Position numbers and translations under genes: made by a program | The notes under the pieces: model-generated | What the model was told of the DNA's origin: nothing | The model's input: the letters and a program-made list of their open reading frames with translations, nothing else | Database searches by the model: none | Source of the DNA: WLWS01 sp047638675 | GTDB taxonomy: Bacteria; Pseudomonadota; Gammaproteobacteria; Eutrophobiales; Eutrophobiaceae | Assembly (NCBI GenBank): GCA_047638675.1 | Contig: JBLIML010000051.1 | Location: forward strand, 1-19,875 | Length of the DNA: 19,875 nucleotides | Reading direction: 5' to 3' | Shown here: positions 1-7,844 of the stretch, piece by piece | How the letters are laid out: the number at the start of each line of letters is the position of its first letter | How positions within the stretch are numbered: position 1 is the first letter of the stretch

Positions 1-481
1 TTGAGACGGTAACTGTACCCGTGGTCTCTCTTGATAAATTTAGATAACCAACGTTATAAGATCTGAAAAAAGGCGTATCAGGGCCAATCAGTAAATTATT
101 ATTCTTGAACTCATAATGCAGGTCTATCTGCCTGGAAATTCGGTCAAGTAGTTGTTCGAGAGTTTGTTCCACCGCATTGATGGTAACGATGCCATCAATT
201 CTGGGATCAATATCCACATTAATTTTTGCATCTCTTGCCAGGGCGAACAAAAGCTCTTTTACCGGAACTTCATTGACAACGACCGTATATTTTTCAATTT
301 CACGAGGTATTTCAGGTTCAGGTAATACTTGCGGTTGCTGGACAAGCTCGGGAATATCTTTAACGGGCGCCGGTGATTGCACATTAATGTGGCCTGCAGA
401 AGGGGGGAGTGGCACTGGCTGAAGTTCAGCACAGCCAGTCAGAATTAATGTCACTACAGTGATGCTTATTAAATTACGCAT
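1..481 (-). CDS. mshL: MSHA-type pilus secretin MshL, N-terminal part (truncated by window edge)
   Basis: This is the first 160 residues of an outer-membrane secretin of the MshL/PilQ/GspD group, which forms the pore through which a type IV (MSHA-type) pilus leaves the cell. The start ATG at 481-479 opens a short hydrophobic signal ending in the lipobox LTGC at residues 14-17, so the protein should be a lipoprotein. A proline-rich stretch follows (about 20-60). Next comes a secretin N-terminal domain, visible in segments such as VVVNEVPVKELLFALARDA and NVDIDPRIDGIVTINAVEQ, which is typical of the domain that holds the periplasmic ring. An AGG Shine-Dalgarno lies 8 bases before the ATG. The gene follows the MshM-like ATPase by 88 bases in the same direction. 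The secretin pore domain lies beyond the left edge. Family membership is well supported; assignment to MshL rather than PilQ rests mainly on the lipobox and the MshM neighbour. Confidence 0.85.
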   Translation of the reverse strand, partial: MRNLISITVVTLILTGCAELQPVPLPPSAGHINVQSPAPVKDIPELVQQPQVLPEPEIPREIEKYTVVVNEVPVKELLFALARDAKINVDIDPRIDGIVTINAVEQTLEQLLDRISRQIDLHYEFKNNNLLIGPDTPFFRSYNVGYLNLSRETTGTVTVS

Positions 482-540
482 AGACTTTACCTAAATCATT
501 AAGTGTATGAACAGTCGAGCACAGGACATCTCAATTTTTT

Positions 541-549
541 ATTATAACA
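541..549 (-). promoter_or_regulatory. Candidate extended -10 promoter for the secretin gene
   Basis: On the minus strand the sequence reads TGTTATAAT, a perfect -10 hexamer (541-546) preceded by the TGn extended -10 element (547-549). No good -35 hexamer lies 16-18 bases upstream, which is common for extended -10 promoters. Transcription would start near 534, about 50 bases before the mshL ATG. This suggests mshL can be expressed apart from the upstream ATPase gene. It is a sequence-only prediction. Confidence 0.45.
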
Positions 550-569
550 ATATTCCAAGTGTTTAAAAG

Positions 570-2096
570 TTAAAGATTTTCGGGCTCCGTGATCGGCCGA
601 TACAGGATCGACCAGCAAAGTTTGCAAATATCGCTAAATTGGGCCGAATCCTGGTAGAGCGCGACCTCAGGTGGCAAATCTCTCAGCTGTTTTCGTAATA
701 ATGCTGATTCTTGCGTGGAAAGCCGAGGATCGCCTTGATCCTGTAGTTCGAACAAAGTCGATAGATCCAGTATTTTCCCTTCTAAAATTTCGCTCTCGGG
801 CGGTGTCATCAGCTGTTGTCTCTCTGCCCCGGTCAAACTGTCCTGCTTCTCTTCTGATGCCATCTTCGTAGGTGTTTCCTCGCTCGAATCTTTGAGTGGC
901 GCGTCCTTTATGGGGTCATCAAGACTCAGTTCAATCTCCTTAGAAGCCTGTTCGTAAGCGTTTGTATTATATGATTTATCTTCATTTAGCTTTAGCGTTT
1001 TTGTATTTGCCCCTAAAGCAGATTTCATTTGTTTGTTAGTGCTCACTAACTTTTTTGTGTCAGCCAGGCCCGTCGCGTCTTTGCCCTCTGGTATACCCGC
1101 GCCACGCGCCATTTCAGGATCCATAGACTCTGTTCCTGCCTCCACCGTGGCATCATCGGATGACAGCGTCTGCTCACTAATTAACCCAGAGTTACTGGGC
1201 GTCTTTTGCCAGAGCGCGACCGAGGCAATAATCACAAGCAAGATGCTCGCCGCAATCAGTGTCATCCAAAGCATGCTTCTCCGATACATGACAAATTCAC
1301 TGTCTCTTGCCGCCTGTTTCACGTGTTTGGCAGTGACCTTGTTGGTATTGGCAGCGTAAGCCGCCAACATCGATTTATCAGCCAAAATATTGACGCGACG
1401 TAACAGGCCTTTGGAATAATGCTCTATTTTCCGTATTGCGCCCTTATCAAAGATCTCACCCGCGCGATAACCACTCGCCCGCAAGCGCGTATTGACATAA
1501 TCTCGAATATGTTCCGATACAAAGGGATTCAACTGAAAGCTATAGGTGATGCGCTCCTTGAGTTGTCGGATCTCTGGTCTGGAAATTAACTCGTCCAGTT
1601 CCGGCTGACCGAAGAGGGCAATCTGAAGTAATTTGCTGGTCTGCGTCTCCAGATTGCTAAGTAGACGGATTTCTTCGAGCGTTGCAATAGGCATCGCCTG
1701 TGCTTCTTCAACAAACACAACAACTTGCCGGTTCTCGGCGTGACGCTCCAAAAGATATTCCTGAAGATTATGCATCACCTGTAAACGCGAAGTGTCGGGC
1801 TGCACAGGCAGCTTTAACTCGAAAGCGATGGCGTGCAGAATATTTTCAGGTGACAGACTCGGATTAGCCAGATAGACCACTTCAACTTTGTCGGGGAGTT
1901 CTTTTTCCAGCATGCGACAAAGCATGGTTTTACCACTGCCGACTTCGCCGACCACTTTGACCATGCCCTCGCCGTTTAAAATAGCGTAAACGAGTGCATC
2001 GAGCACTGCACCTCGATCACCGCCTGGATAGAAGAGACTTGTATCCGGTGTGATACGGAACGGGGGTTGTTTTAGCCCAAAATAATCATAATACAT
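570..2096 (-). CDS. mshM: MshM/ExeA-like AAA ATPase with membrane segment and long C-terminal extension
   Basis: This is an AAA ATPase of the MshM/ExeA (GspA) family, whose members help assemble the pilus or secretion secretin in the cell envelope. The 508-residue product opens with MYYDYFGLKQPPF, a family hallmark. Walker A is GEVGSGKT (50-57) and Walker B is VVVFVEEAQ (125-133). The segment LLSNLETQTSKLLQIALFGQPELDEL (about 145-170) closely resembles MshM. A single transmembrane helix follows at about 275-296. Beyond it lies an unusual tail of about 210 residues: a Ser/Glu/Lys-rich linker (about 300-430), then a predicted helical end with a CKLC cysteine pair at 491-494. I see no peptidoglycan-binding domain of the kind found in ExeA. 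The gene sits 109 bases after the response regulator and 88 bases before the secretin. The family call is confident; the function of the tail is unknown. Confidence 0.85.
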   Translation of the reverse strand: MYYDYFGLKQPPFRITPDTSLFYPGGDRGAVLDALVYAILNGEGMVKVVGEVGSGKTMLCRMLEKELPDKVEVVYLANPSLSPENILHAIAFELKLPVQPDTSRLQVMHNLQEYLLERHAENRQVVVFVEEAQAMPIATLEEIRLLSNLETQTSKLLQIALFGQPELDELISRPEIRQLKERITYSFQLNPFVSEHIRDYVNTRLRASGYRAGEIFDKGAIRKIEHYSKGLLRRVNILADKSMLAAYAANTNKVTAKHVKQAARDSEFVMYRRSMLWMTLIAASILLVIIASVALWQKTPSNSGLISEQTLSSDDATVEAGTESMDPEMARGAGIPEGKDATGLADTKKLVSTNKQMKSALGANTKTLKLNEDKSYNTNAYEQASKEIELSLDDPIKDAPLKDSSEETPTKMASEEKQDSLTGAERQQLMTPPESEILEGKILDLSTLFELQDQGDPRLSTQESALLRKQLRDLPPEVALYQDSAQFSDICKLCWSILYRPITEPENL

Positions 2097-2135
2097 AGCG
2101 CCAGGTCACTTAGCTGCTTCAGATATATTTAGTAT

Positions 2136-2151
2136 TGCAGTTTCGGTGGCG
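2136..2151 (-). promoter_or_regulatory. Degenerate sigma-54-like -24/-12 site before mshM
   Basis: On the minus strand CGCCACCGAAACTGCA resembles the sigma-54 consensus TGGCACGnnnnTTGCA. The -12 GC and the 10-base spacing fit, and the CAC is present, but the normally invariant -24 GG is GC. It lies in the 109-base gap between a sigma-54 activator gene and mshM, which makes it worth recording. The -24 mismatch keeps confidence low. Confidence 0.2.
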
Positions 2152-2205
2152 GGGAGCTATAAGATTTGTCGATTTAAACTACTTGCTGTGTCATCGACGA
2201 GCAGG

Positions 2206-3660
2206 CTACGCTCCCGATTCTGGCTCAGGTGTGGGTATCGAGAGGCGCTGTAGTCGGCTATAAAGCGTGGTGCGATTGATTCCTAACAGGCGAGCAGCCT
2301 TACTAAGATTTCCACCGCTAATTTTCAAGGCGGCAGTAACGTATTGTTTTTCCCAATCCTTCAATTTCTCATCCAGGCGAAATCCGTGACCTAGTAACTC
2401 TTCTTCGGCTCTTTCGAACAATTCATTATGGGAAGCCGTCGGCAGGGAGGTAAAGACCGTCTCCATTTCCCCTTGCAATTGCCCAACACTAACCGCCTTT
2501 CCGGCATACTTCGCTCCCAGCCTGATGACAATATTTCTTAGCTCCCGAACATTGCCTGGGAAGGAATAGTCCAGCAAACATTTTTCCGCCTCCTTAGTCA
2601 ATTCAAAGGGCACAACAGACATGGCATACATAGCCTTGAAGTGCGCCAGCAACATGAGGCTGTCCCTGGCCCTTTCGCGTAAGGGCGGTACATTTACGGT
2701 AAGCACACTAAGACGATGATATAAATCCTGCCTGAACCGACCGGTTCTGACTTCTTCTTTCAAATCCCTGTTCGTTGCAGCAATGATCCTTGCTGAAGAC
2801 ATGCGCGGATGTGTTTCACCAAGACGATAAAACTCCCCATTTTCCAGCACCCGCAATAATTTTGATTGCAGCTCAAGTGGCATTTCCCCAATCTCATCAA
2901 GAAACAAGCTGCCTTGATTTGCCTCCTCGAAAAAACCAGTTCGTTCACTTGTCGCGCCGGTAAATGCGCCTTTTGCGTGTCCAAATAACTGAGCATCCAG
3001 TAATTCAGCTGTGAAGGCTGCACAGTTAATGGTCAGGAAAGGAAATTTACCCCGCGCGCTCTGTTCATGCAGATATTGTGCGACCAGTTCTTTGCCGCTA
3101 CCAGACTCTCCTTCAATGATCACAGGAAAAGGTGTGTCGGCGAATTGTTTAATTAATTCATGTAAGGTTTTTATAGCGGCACTTTCGCCCAACAAGCTGT
3201 GATCTTCAGTGCCAGTTTCAGCCTGCGATATTTCGGCGTTTATCATCATTAATTGATGTGCAAGACGCGCTTTTAATAAACTGATATCACATGGCTTTGG
3301 GATAAAATCAACGGCACCGAGTGTCAGGGCATGCTGAATATTTTCCTTATCGCTCTGTCCGGATAACACCAGAATTTTCATGTTTGGATTGAAAGATATC
3401 AACTCGTTAATCAATTCAAAACCTTCATCTGGATTGTGCGGCAGGGGCGGAAGACCCAGATCCACCAGAGCCAAAGAGGGAACATCATCAAGTCGCTGCA
3501 CTAACTTTCTAGCTTGTGCGCGAGACTCTGCTGTGTGTACCTGAAACTCGCTTTGCAAAACCATGGACAATGACTCGACGATAAGCACATCATCATCAAT
3601 CAGCAAAAGTTCTGGTTTTGCTGGTTTTTTACTGGAGGCTTGGCCCGCCGATTTGGACAA
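2206..3660 (-). CDS. Sigma-54-dependent response regulator (receiver, AAA+, Fis-type HTH)
   Basis: This is an NtrC-type transcription activator that drives sigma-54 RNA polymerase when phosphorylated. The 484-residue protein has three domains in order. The receiver domain (about 17-140) has the acidic residues D22-D24, phospho-acceptor D67 in LVDLGLP, S100 and K122. The AAA+ domain (about 155-385) has Walker A GESGSGKE (184-191), an intact GAFTGA loop (231-236) for contacting sigma-54, and Walker B SLFLDEIGE (251-259). The Fis-type helix-turn-helix is at about 440-472. All key residues are present, so it should be active. The start appears to be TTG at 3660: no in-frame ATG or GTG precedes it before a stop, and the Shine-Dalgarno is weak. 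No sensor kinase is next to it. Its position just upstream of mshM and mshL suggests it may control pilus genes, but its targets are not shown. PilR- or PrsR-like relatives are alternatives. Confidence 0.9.
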   Translation of the reverse strand: MSKSAGQASSKKPAKPELLLIDDDVLIVESLSMVLQSEFQVHTAESRAQARKLVQRLDDVPSLALVDLGLPPLPHNPDEGFELINELISFNPNMKILVLSGQSDKENIQHALTLGAVDFIPKPCDISLLKARLAHQLMMINAEISQAETGTEDHSLLGESAAIKTLHELIKQFADTPFPVIIEGESGSGKELVAQYLHEQSARGKFPFLTINCAAFTAELLDAQLFGHAKGAFTGATSERTGFFEEANQGSLFLDEIGEMPLELQSKLLRVLENGEFYRLGETHPRMSSARIIAATNRDLKEEVRTGRFRQDLYHRLSVLTVNVPPLRERARDSLMLLAHFKAMYAMSVVPFELTKEAEKCLLDYSFPGNVRELRNIVIRLGAKYAGKAVSVGQLQGEMETVFTSLPTASHNELFERAEEELLGHGFRLDEKLKDWEKQYVTAALKISGGNLSKAARLLGINRTTLYSRLQRLSIPTPEPESGA

Positions 3661-3746
3661 TGATCTTTCTCTAGCTATCTTGTTACTGGGAACATACAGG
3701 CAAGACTAAAAGACGGCAAGCTTGAGCTATACCAAATACAAGGTAA

Positions 3747-4604
3747 TTATTTTTTGTCCAGACCGAGGTTCTTCCAAATCGCCTCTGAGGCGACCGACTG
3801 ATTCATCGTGTAAAAATGTAAACCAGGCGCGTCGTTAGCCAAAAGCTTTTCGCAAAGACTAGTAGTAACCTCAATGCCAAACTCAAGGATAGCCTTACGG
3901 TCATCGCCAAAATCCCGTAGCCGCTGCAGTATCCAGCGCGGTATTTCCGCCCCACAGGCCTCTGAAAATCTTACTAGCTGCGTGCAGTTGGTAATCGGCA
4001 TAATGCCAGGCACTATGGGGATATCAATGTCCAACGCTTTACAACTATCCATAAAACGAAAATAGGCATCAGCATTATAAAAGTACTGAGTGATAGCACT
4101 GTCCGCTCCCGCCTCTACTTTCCTTTTAAAATTGTTTAGATCATCAGTCGCCGTCTTTGCCTGAGGGTGAAACTCTGGATAGCATGCAACATCAATGCGA
4201 AAATAGTCGCCTGTTTTCTTACGAATGAATTCAACCAGCTCATTTGCGTAACGCATAGACCCCGTGGCCACCGATCCTGATGGGAGATCGCCTCTCAAGG
4301 CGACAATATGCTTAAACCCACTGTCTTTGTATTGAGCTAGAACCTCTTCAAGCTCCTCAATAGCTGAGCCAACACATGACAAATGTGGTGCCGCGTCAAT
4401 ACCCGTTTTCTCTTTAATATTAACAACTGTTTCGAAGGTTTTATCACGAGTGCTACCACCAGCACCATAGGTCACTGAAAAAAATGCTGGCCGTAATTTC
4501 GCCAAACGATCTTGCGTTTCCCGCAATTTTGCCTTCGACTCAGGTGAGCGTGGCGGAAAGAATTCAAAACTGAATCCCGCTTTGTGTTTGTTCTTCGTTT
4601 CCAT
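3747..4604 (-). CDS. metF: 5,10-methylenetetrahydrofolate reductase MetF
   Basis: MetF is a cytosolic flavoenzyme that reduces 5,10-methylene-THF to 5-methyl-THF, the methyl donor for making methionine from homocysteine. The 285 residues match the usual bacterial length (about 290-300). Recognisable landmarks are FEFFPPRS near the N-terminus with catalytic Glu14, VTYGAGGSTRD (44-54), VALRGDLP (101-108) with the FAD-contacting Asp106, and ITQYFYNADAY (171-181). An AAGG Shine-Dalgarno sits 4 bases before the ATG. It lies downstream of ahcY in the same direction with a 73-base gap that holds a large hairpin, so it probably shares the ahcY transcript. With metK and ahcY it forms a methyl-cycle block; no methionine synthase is in the window. 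Confidence 0.97.
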   Translation of the reverse strand: METKNKHKAGFSFEFFPPRSPESKAKLRETQDRLAKLRPAFFSVTYGAGGSTRDKTFETVVNIKEKTGIDAAPHLSCVGSAIEELEEVLAQYKDSGFKHIVALRGDLPSGSVATGSMRYANELVEFIRKKTGDYFRIDVACYPEFHPQAKTATDDLNNFKRKVEAGADSAITQYFYNADAYFRFMDSCKALDIDIPIVPGIMPITNCTQLVRFSEACGAEIPRWILQRLRDFGDDRKAILEFGIEVTTSLCEKLLANDAPGLHFYTMNQSVASEAIWKNLGLDKK

Positions 4605-4624
4605 ATTACCTTTGCTGTTATAAG

Positions 4625-4658
4625 TCGCTCGTAGGGCAGCTTAATGCTCTACGAGCGA
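4625..4658 (-). repeat. Long intercistronic hairpin between ahcY and metF
   Basis: Two 14-base arms (4625-4638 and 4645-4658) form an inverted repeat with one mismatch around a 6-base loop. It starts about 20 bases after the ahcY stop and ends about 20 bases before the metF ATG. On the ahcY-metF transcript the 3' side is CTTATAAC, not a run of U, so it is not a standard intrinsic terminator. It may instead act as an mRNA-stability or processing element or a partial attenuator; this is inference. Confidence 0.7.
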
Positions 4659-4677
4659 TTCTTGATTGCGGAAACTA

Positions 4678-6093
4678 TTAGTAGCGGTAACGCTCCGGTT
4701 TGTAAGGCCCATCGACTGATACGCTAATATAATCAGCCTGCTCCTGTCTGAGTTTCGTCAAGTTCACTCCGATACGATCGAGATGCAATCGAGCAACTTT
4801 TTCATCCAGGTGTTTCGGTAGCACGTACACATCTTTTCCATATTGACCGTTTTGACAAAATAATTCGATCTGCGCCAACACTTGATTGGTAAACGAGTTT
4901 GACATGACAAAACTTGGATGGCCCGTACCGCAACCAAGGTTTACAAGGCGGCCTTTGGCTAACAGGATAATACGTTTACCATCGGGGAAAATGACGTGAT
5001 CTACTTGCGGTTTAATCTCATCCCACTCATATTTTTCCAGACTGGCAACATCAATTTCATTATCAAAATGACCTATATTACAAACGATGGCCTGATTCTT
5101 CATTTTCGCCATGTGATCATGCTGAATCACATTAAAGTTTCCGGTGGTAGTCACGAAGATATCGCCCTGGTCACAAACCTCATCCATTCGTACAACACGG
5201 TAACCTTCCATCGCAGCCTGCAGAGCACAAATGGGATCCACCTCCGTCACCCATACGGTTGCACCAAGACCACGAAGTGATTGCGCGCAACCCTTACCCA
5301 CATCACCGTAACCCAGCACTATCGCAACCTTGCCTGCGATCATTACATCTGTGGCTCGCTTGATTCCATCAACCAGGGATTCACGACAGCCATAAAGGTT
5401 ATCGAACTTGGACTTGGTAACCGAATCATTAACATTGATGGCCGGAAAAGGAAGCTCACCTTTCTTGACCATTTGATAAAGACGGTGCACACCCGTAGTG
5501 GTCTCTTCTGTGACACCTTTGATACTGGCAAGTGTGCGAGAATAAAAACGGCCATCCTCTGACAATCTCTTTTTAATCGCGGCGAAAAGAAAAGTCTCTT
5601 CCTCAGAACCCGGCTTATCCAGCACTGAAATATCTTTCTCGGCTTTAGTGCCAAGGATTAACAACATAGTGGCATCCCCGCCATCATCGAGAATCATGTT
5701 CGGCGCCCCGCCATCATGCCATTGCATAATTCGGTGAGTATAATCCCAGTACTCTTCCAGCGTTTCTCCCTTTACTGCAAACACCGGAATATTTTGATCG
5801 GCTATTGCCGCCGCTGCCTGATCCTGGGTGGAGAAAATATTACAGGATGCCCAACGCACTTCCGCACCTAGAGCCACCAATGTCTCGATCAACACCGCGG
5901 TCTGGATGGTCATATGCAGGGAACCTGCTATTCGAGCACCTTTTAGAGGCTGCTCAGCTGAATATTCTTCGCGGATAGACATAAGACCAGGCATTTCGGT
6001 CTCGGCTATGCGGATTTCTTTGTGTCCCCATCCAGCCAAAGACAGATCGGCTACATGGCAATCGGAAAACAGAGTGTCGCTCGCTACGTTCAT
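4678..6093 (-). CDS. ahcY: Adenosylhomocysteinase (SAH hydrolase) AhcY
   Basis: AhcY splits S-adenosylhomocysteine, the product of every SAM-dependent methylation, into adenosine and homocysteine, using tightly bound NAD in the cytosol. I place the start at the ATG at 6093, not at an in-frame one further upstream: a strong GGAGGT Shine-Dalgarno (6101-6106) stands 7 bases before it, and the resulting N-terminus MNVASDTLFSD fits the family. The 471-residue product has the substrate-domain motif AGSLHMTIQTAVL (56-68), the NAD-binding GYGDVGKG (261-268), NIGHFDNEID (339-348) and the conserved C-terminal end KPERYRY. Its length is that of the long bacterial form with an extra segment at about 150-190. 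The leader carries an SAH riboswitch, so its substrate should induce it. It lies between metK and metF. Confidence 0.98.
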   Translation of the reverse strand: MNVASDTLFSDCHVADLSLAGWGHKEIRIAETEMPGLMSIREEYSAEQPLKGARIAGSLHMTIQTAVLIETLVALGAEVRWASCNIFSTQDQAAAAIADQNIPVFAVKGETLEEYWDYTHRIMQWHDGGAPNMILDDGGDATMLLILGTKAEKDISVLDKPGSEEETFLFAAIKKRLSEDGRFYSRTLASIKGVTEETTTGVHRLYQMVKKGELPFPAINVNDSVTKSKFDNLYGCRESLVDGIKRATDVMIAGKVAIVLGYGDVGKGCAQSLRGLGATVWVTEVDPICALQAAMEGYRVVRMDEVCDQGDIFVTTTGNFNVIQHDHMAKMKNQAIVCNIGHFDNEIDVASLEKYEWDEIKPQVDHVIFPDGKRIILLAKGRLVNLGCGTGHPSFVMSNSFTNQVLAQIELFCQNGQYGKDVYVLPKHLDEKVARLHLDRIGVNLTKLRQEQADYISVSVDGPYKPERYRY

Positions 6094-6116
6094 ATTGGTT
6101 ACCTCCAACATATCTA

Positions 6117-6192
6117 GCGAGCGCCGTTTTGAATCTTGCCGCACCAGTCCAAGCCTGGCGACTTTATAAAGTCATCGCAGCGCTCCTTGGAC
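6117..6192 (-). promoter_or_regulatory. S-adenosylhomocysteine (SAH) riboswitch
   Basis: The ahcY leader matches the SAH riboswitch class, which binds SAH and turns on SAH-recycling genes. In RNA order, the P1 arm GUCCAAG (6192-6186) is followed by GGAGCGCUGCGA, a P2 hairpin built on GACUUUAUAAAGUC (6173-6160), the conserved CCAGG, and the P1 closing arm CUUGGAC (6153-6147). The pseudoknot is perfect: GAGCGC (6185-6180) can pair with GCGCUC (6124-6119), preceded by the typical AACGGCGCUC. The element ends about 11 bases before the Shine-Dalgarno of ahcY, a known target gene of this class. The call comes from reading the conserved sequence and pairing; no covariance search was run. Confidence 0.92.
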
Positions 6193-6212
6193 TTACGGTT
6201 TGTTAGTATGCT

Positions 6213-6241
6213 GCTATATCGCAGTTACATCAGGCGGGCAA
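6213..6241 (-). promoter_or_regulatory. Candidate sigma-70 promoter for ahcY
   Basis: On the minus strand TTGCCC (6241-6236) and TATAGC (6218-6213) are 17 bases apart. Transcription would start near 6206, about 14 bases before the first riboswitch helix, which is a sensible distance. Both hexamers are only partial matches, so this is tentative. Confidence 0.4.
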
Positions 6242-6320
6242 GTATAGTACTCCAGCTTCGCTTGTTCCAGTCCTGAGACTTATTTGTGCAAAACTTACGC
6301 TGCAATCGACTCGTTGCCGC

Positions 6321-7484
6321 TTAACTCATGCCAACTGCACTTAGCAAAGCACCTGTCTTGTCAGTTTTTTCCCAGGGTAAATCTTGATCATTACGACCAA
6401 AATGCCCATAGGCTGCCGTATTTCGGTAAATGGGGCGGAGTAAGTCAAGCATGGCGATCAGACCTTTTGGCTTAAGATCGAAGACTTCACGCACCGCTGC
6501 TATCAATTTTTCATCGTCAACCTTACCCGTTCCAAAGGTATCGACATTAATAGATGTTGGTTCGGCAACACCAATAGCATAGGAAACCTGGAGTTCACAA
6601 CGATCTGCCAAACCCGCGGCGACAATATTTTTCGCCACATATCGCGCAGCGTAGGCGGCTGATCGATCCACTTTAGAGGGATCCTTGCCTGAAAATGCGC
6701 CGCCACCGTGCCTTGCCATGCCACCATAAGTATCAACGATGATCTTTCGCCCGGTCAGTCCACAATCGCCCATGGGTCCACCGATAACGAAACGACCTGT
6801 GGGATTAATGTGATACCTGGTGTCCGCGCTCAACCACTTTGCGGGTAGTACTGGCTTGATAATTTCCTCCATAACCGCCTCACGTAATTCAGCAATGCCG
6901 ATATCCGGGCTATGCTGTGTAGATAGAACCACGGCATCAATGGCACTCGGCTTGCCCTCTTCATAACGAAAGGTTACCTGACTTTTGGCGTCGGGCCTTA
7001 GCCACGGCAAGCTTCCACTTTTCCTAACCTCTGCCTGGCGCCGCACCAGACGATGTGCATAATCAATGGGAGCCGGCATTAAGGTATCTGTGTCATTACA
7101 TGCATAGCCGAACATCAAGCCCTGATCCCCGGCACCTTGCTCGTGCTCATTAGCCTCGTCCACACCCATAGCGATATCTGGCGATTGCTTGTCAATAGAA
7201 ACCATAACCGCGCATGACTCCCAATCAAAACCCATATCGGAACTGTTATAGCCAATTTCTTTTATGGTTTGTCTTGCAACATCCGCCATATCAACATAGG
7301 TAGTGGTAGTGATTTCACCCGCCAGCACTACCATGCCAGTGGTTACCAGGGTCTCGCAGGCCACCCTCCCGGCAGGATCATTGGCTAAAATCGCATCAAG
7401 AATGGCGTCGGAAATTTGGTCCGCGACCTTGTCTGGGTGTCCTTCCGAGACAGATTCGGAGGTAAATAAATAACTGTTCTGCAT
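6321..7484 (-). CDS. metK: S-adenosylmethionine synthetase MetK
   Basis: MetK makes S-adenosylmethionine from methionine and ATP in the cytosol, the source of methyl groups whose by-product is handled by the adjacent ahcY. The 387-residue product has the full set of family motifs: FTSESVSEGHPDKVADQISD (7-26) with the ATP-site His16, GAGDQGLMFGYA (117-128), and GGGAFSGKDPSKVDRSAAY (260-278), the phosphate-binding loop. Its length is normal (about 380-400). The ATG at 7484 has an AGAAGG Shine-Dalgarno 8 bases upstream. It is the first gene of the minus-strand methyl-cycle block. ahcY has its own leader 227 bases downstream, so the two may be transcribed separately. I saw no SAM riboswitch or clear MetJ boxes ahead of it. 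Confidence 0.98.
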   Translation of the reverse strand: MQNSYLFTSESVSEGHPDKVADQISDAILDAILANDPAGRVACETLVTTGMVVLAGEITTTTYVDMADVARQTIKEIGYNSSDMGFDWESCAVMVSIDKQSPDIAMGVDEANEHEQGAGDQGLMFGYACNDTDTLMPAPIDYAHRLVRRQAEVRKSGSLPWLRPDAKSQVTFRYEEGKPSAIDAVVLSTQHSPDIGIAELREAVMEEIIKPVLPAKWLSADTRYHINPTGRFVIGGPMGDCGLTGRKIIVDTYGGMARHGGGAFSGKDPSKVDRSAAYAARYVAKNIVAAGLADRCELQVSYAIGVAEPTSINVDTFGTGKVDDEKLIAAVREVFDLKPKGLIAMLDLLRPIYRNTAAYGHFGRNDQDLPWEKTDKTGALLSAVGMS

Positions 7485-7844
7485 GAATACTACCTTCTGA
7501 TAATAATTTTGAGCGGGGCATTCTATCTTGAAACGGGTAATTTTGATATGTTCACCAAAGACATGCCTATCGTTATTGATGTCCCGAAGAGTTCATCTCT
7601 TAGTATCCAGGCTTAATCTCACATTACACTGCTCTTTCCTTGCCACTGATTACGAGCTGAGAGACAATAGCCGCCCCTGCAATTCAGGGATGACGCTACC
7701 CACCCCAAAAGGTGTGGGAGGTCAAAGTGATTAGTACAAGTTAAGATCCACTTTTCCTTGCGCTCCGGTTGACACGTTCTGCTTTTATCCAATCGGCATG
7801 GATCATTAAATATCAAAATACACGAACCTACCATGGAGACCACA
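7485..7844. other. Divergent intergenic region between metK and tkt
   Basis: This 360-base stretch separates metK (leftward) from tkt (rightward) and should hold both promoters. I see no credible gene. It contains a perfect -35 hexamer TTGACA (7769-7774) facing tkt, but no good -10 at normal spacing, which would fit an activator-dependent promoter. On the metK side a TAGAAT resembling a -10 is present at about 7520-7525 (minus) without a good -35. Two hairpins at 7675-7723 are listed separately. A short AAGAG-CTCTT inverted repeat also occurs near 7588-7602. Confidence 0.6.
7675..7723. repeat. Two tandem hairpins in the metK-tkt intergenic region
   Basis: The first hairpin is CCCTG (7675-7679) with CAGGG (7685-7689) around a 5-base loop. 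The second is CCCACCCC (7699-7706) with GGTGTGGG (7711-7718) around AAAA, with one mismatch and flanked by a further GAC/GTC pair (7692-7694 and 7721-7723). No U-run follows on either strand, so they are not ordinary terminators. They could be part of the tkt or metK leader or an operator. Confidence 0.5.

Noticed and set aside
5828..6169. Plus-strand 113-codon open frame across the ahcY 5' end and its riboswitch
   Set aside because: It is antisense to a confirmed gene and RNA element, has no recognisable protein family and no Shine-Dalgarno; it is a frame shadow.
7485..7720. SAM riboswitch or MetJ operator ahead of metK
   Set aside because: I found neither the conserved SAM-I/SAM-II core sequences nor tandem AGACGTCT-like boxes.
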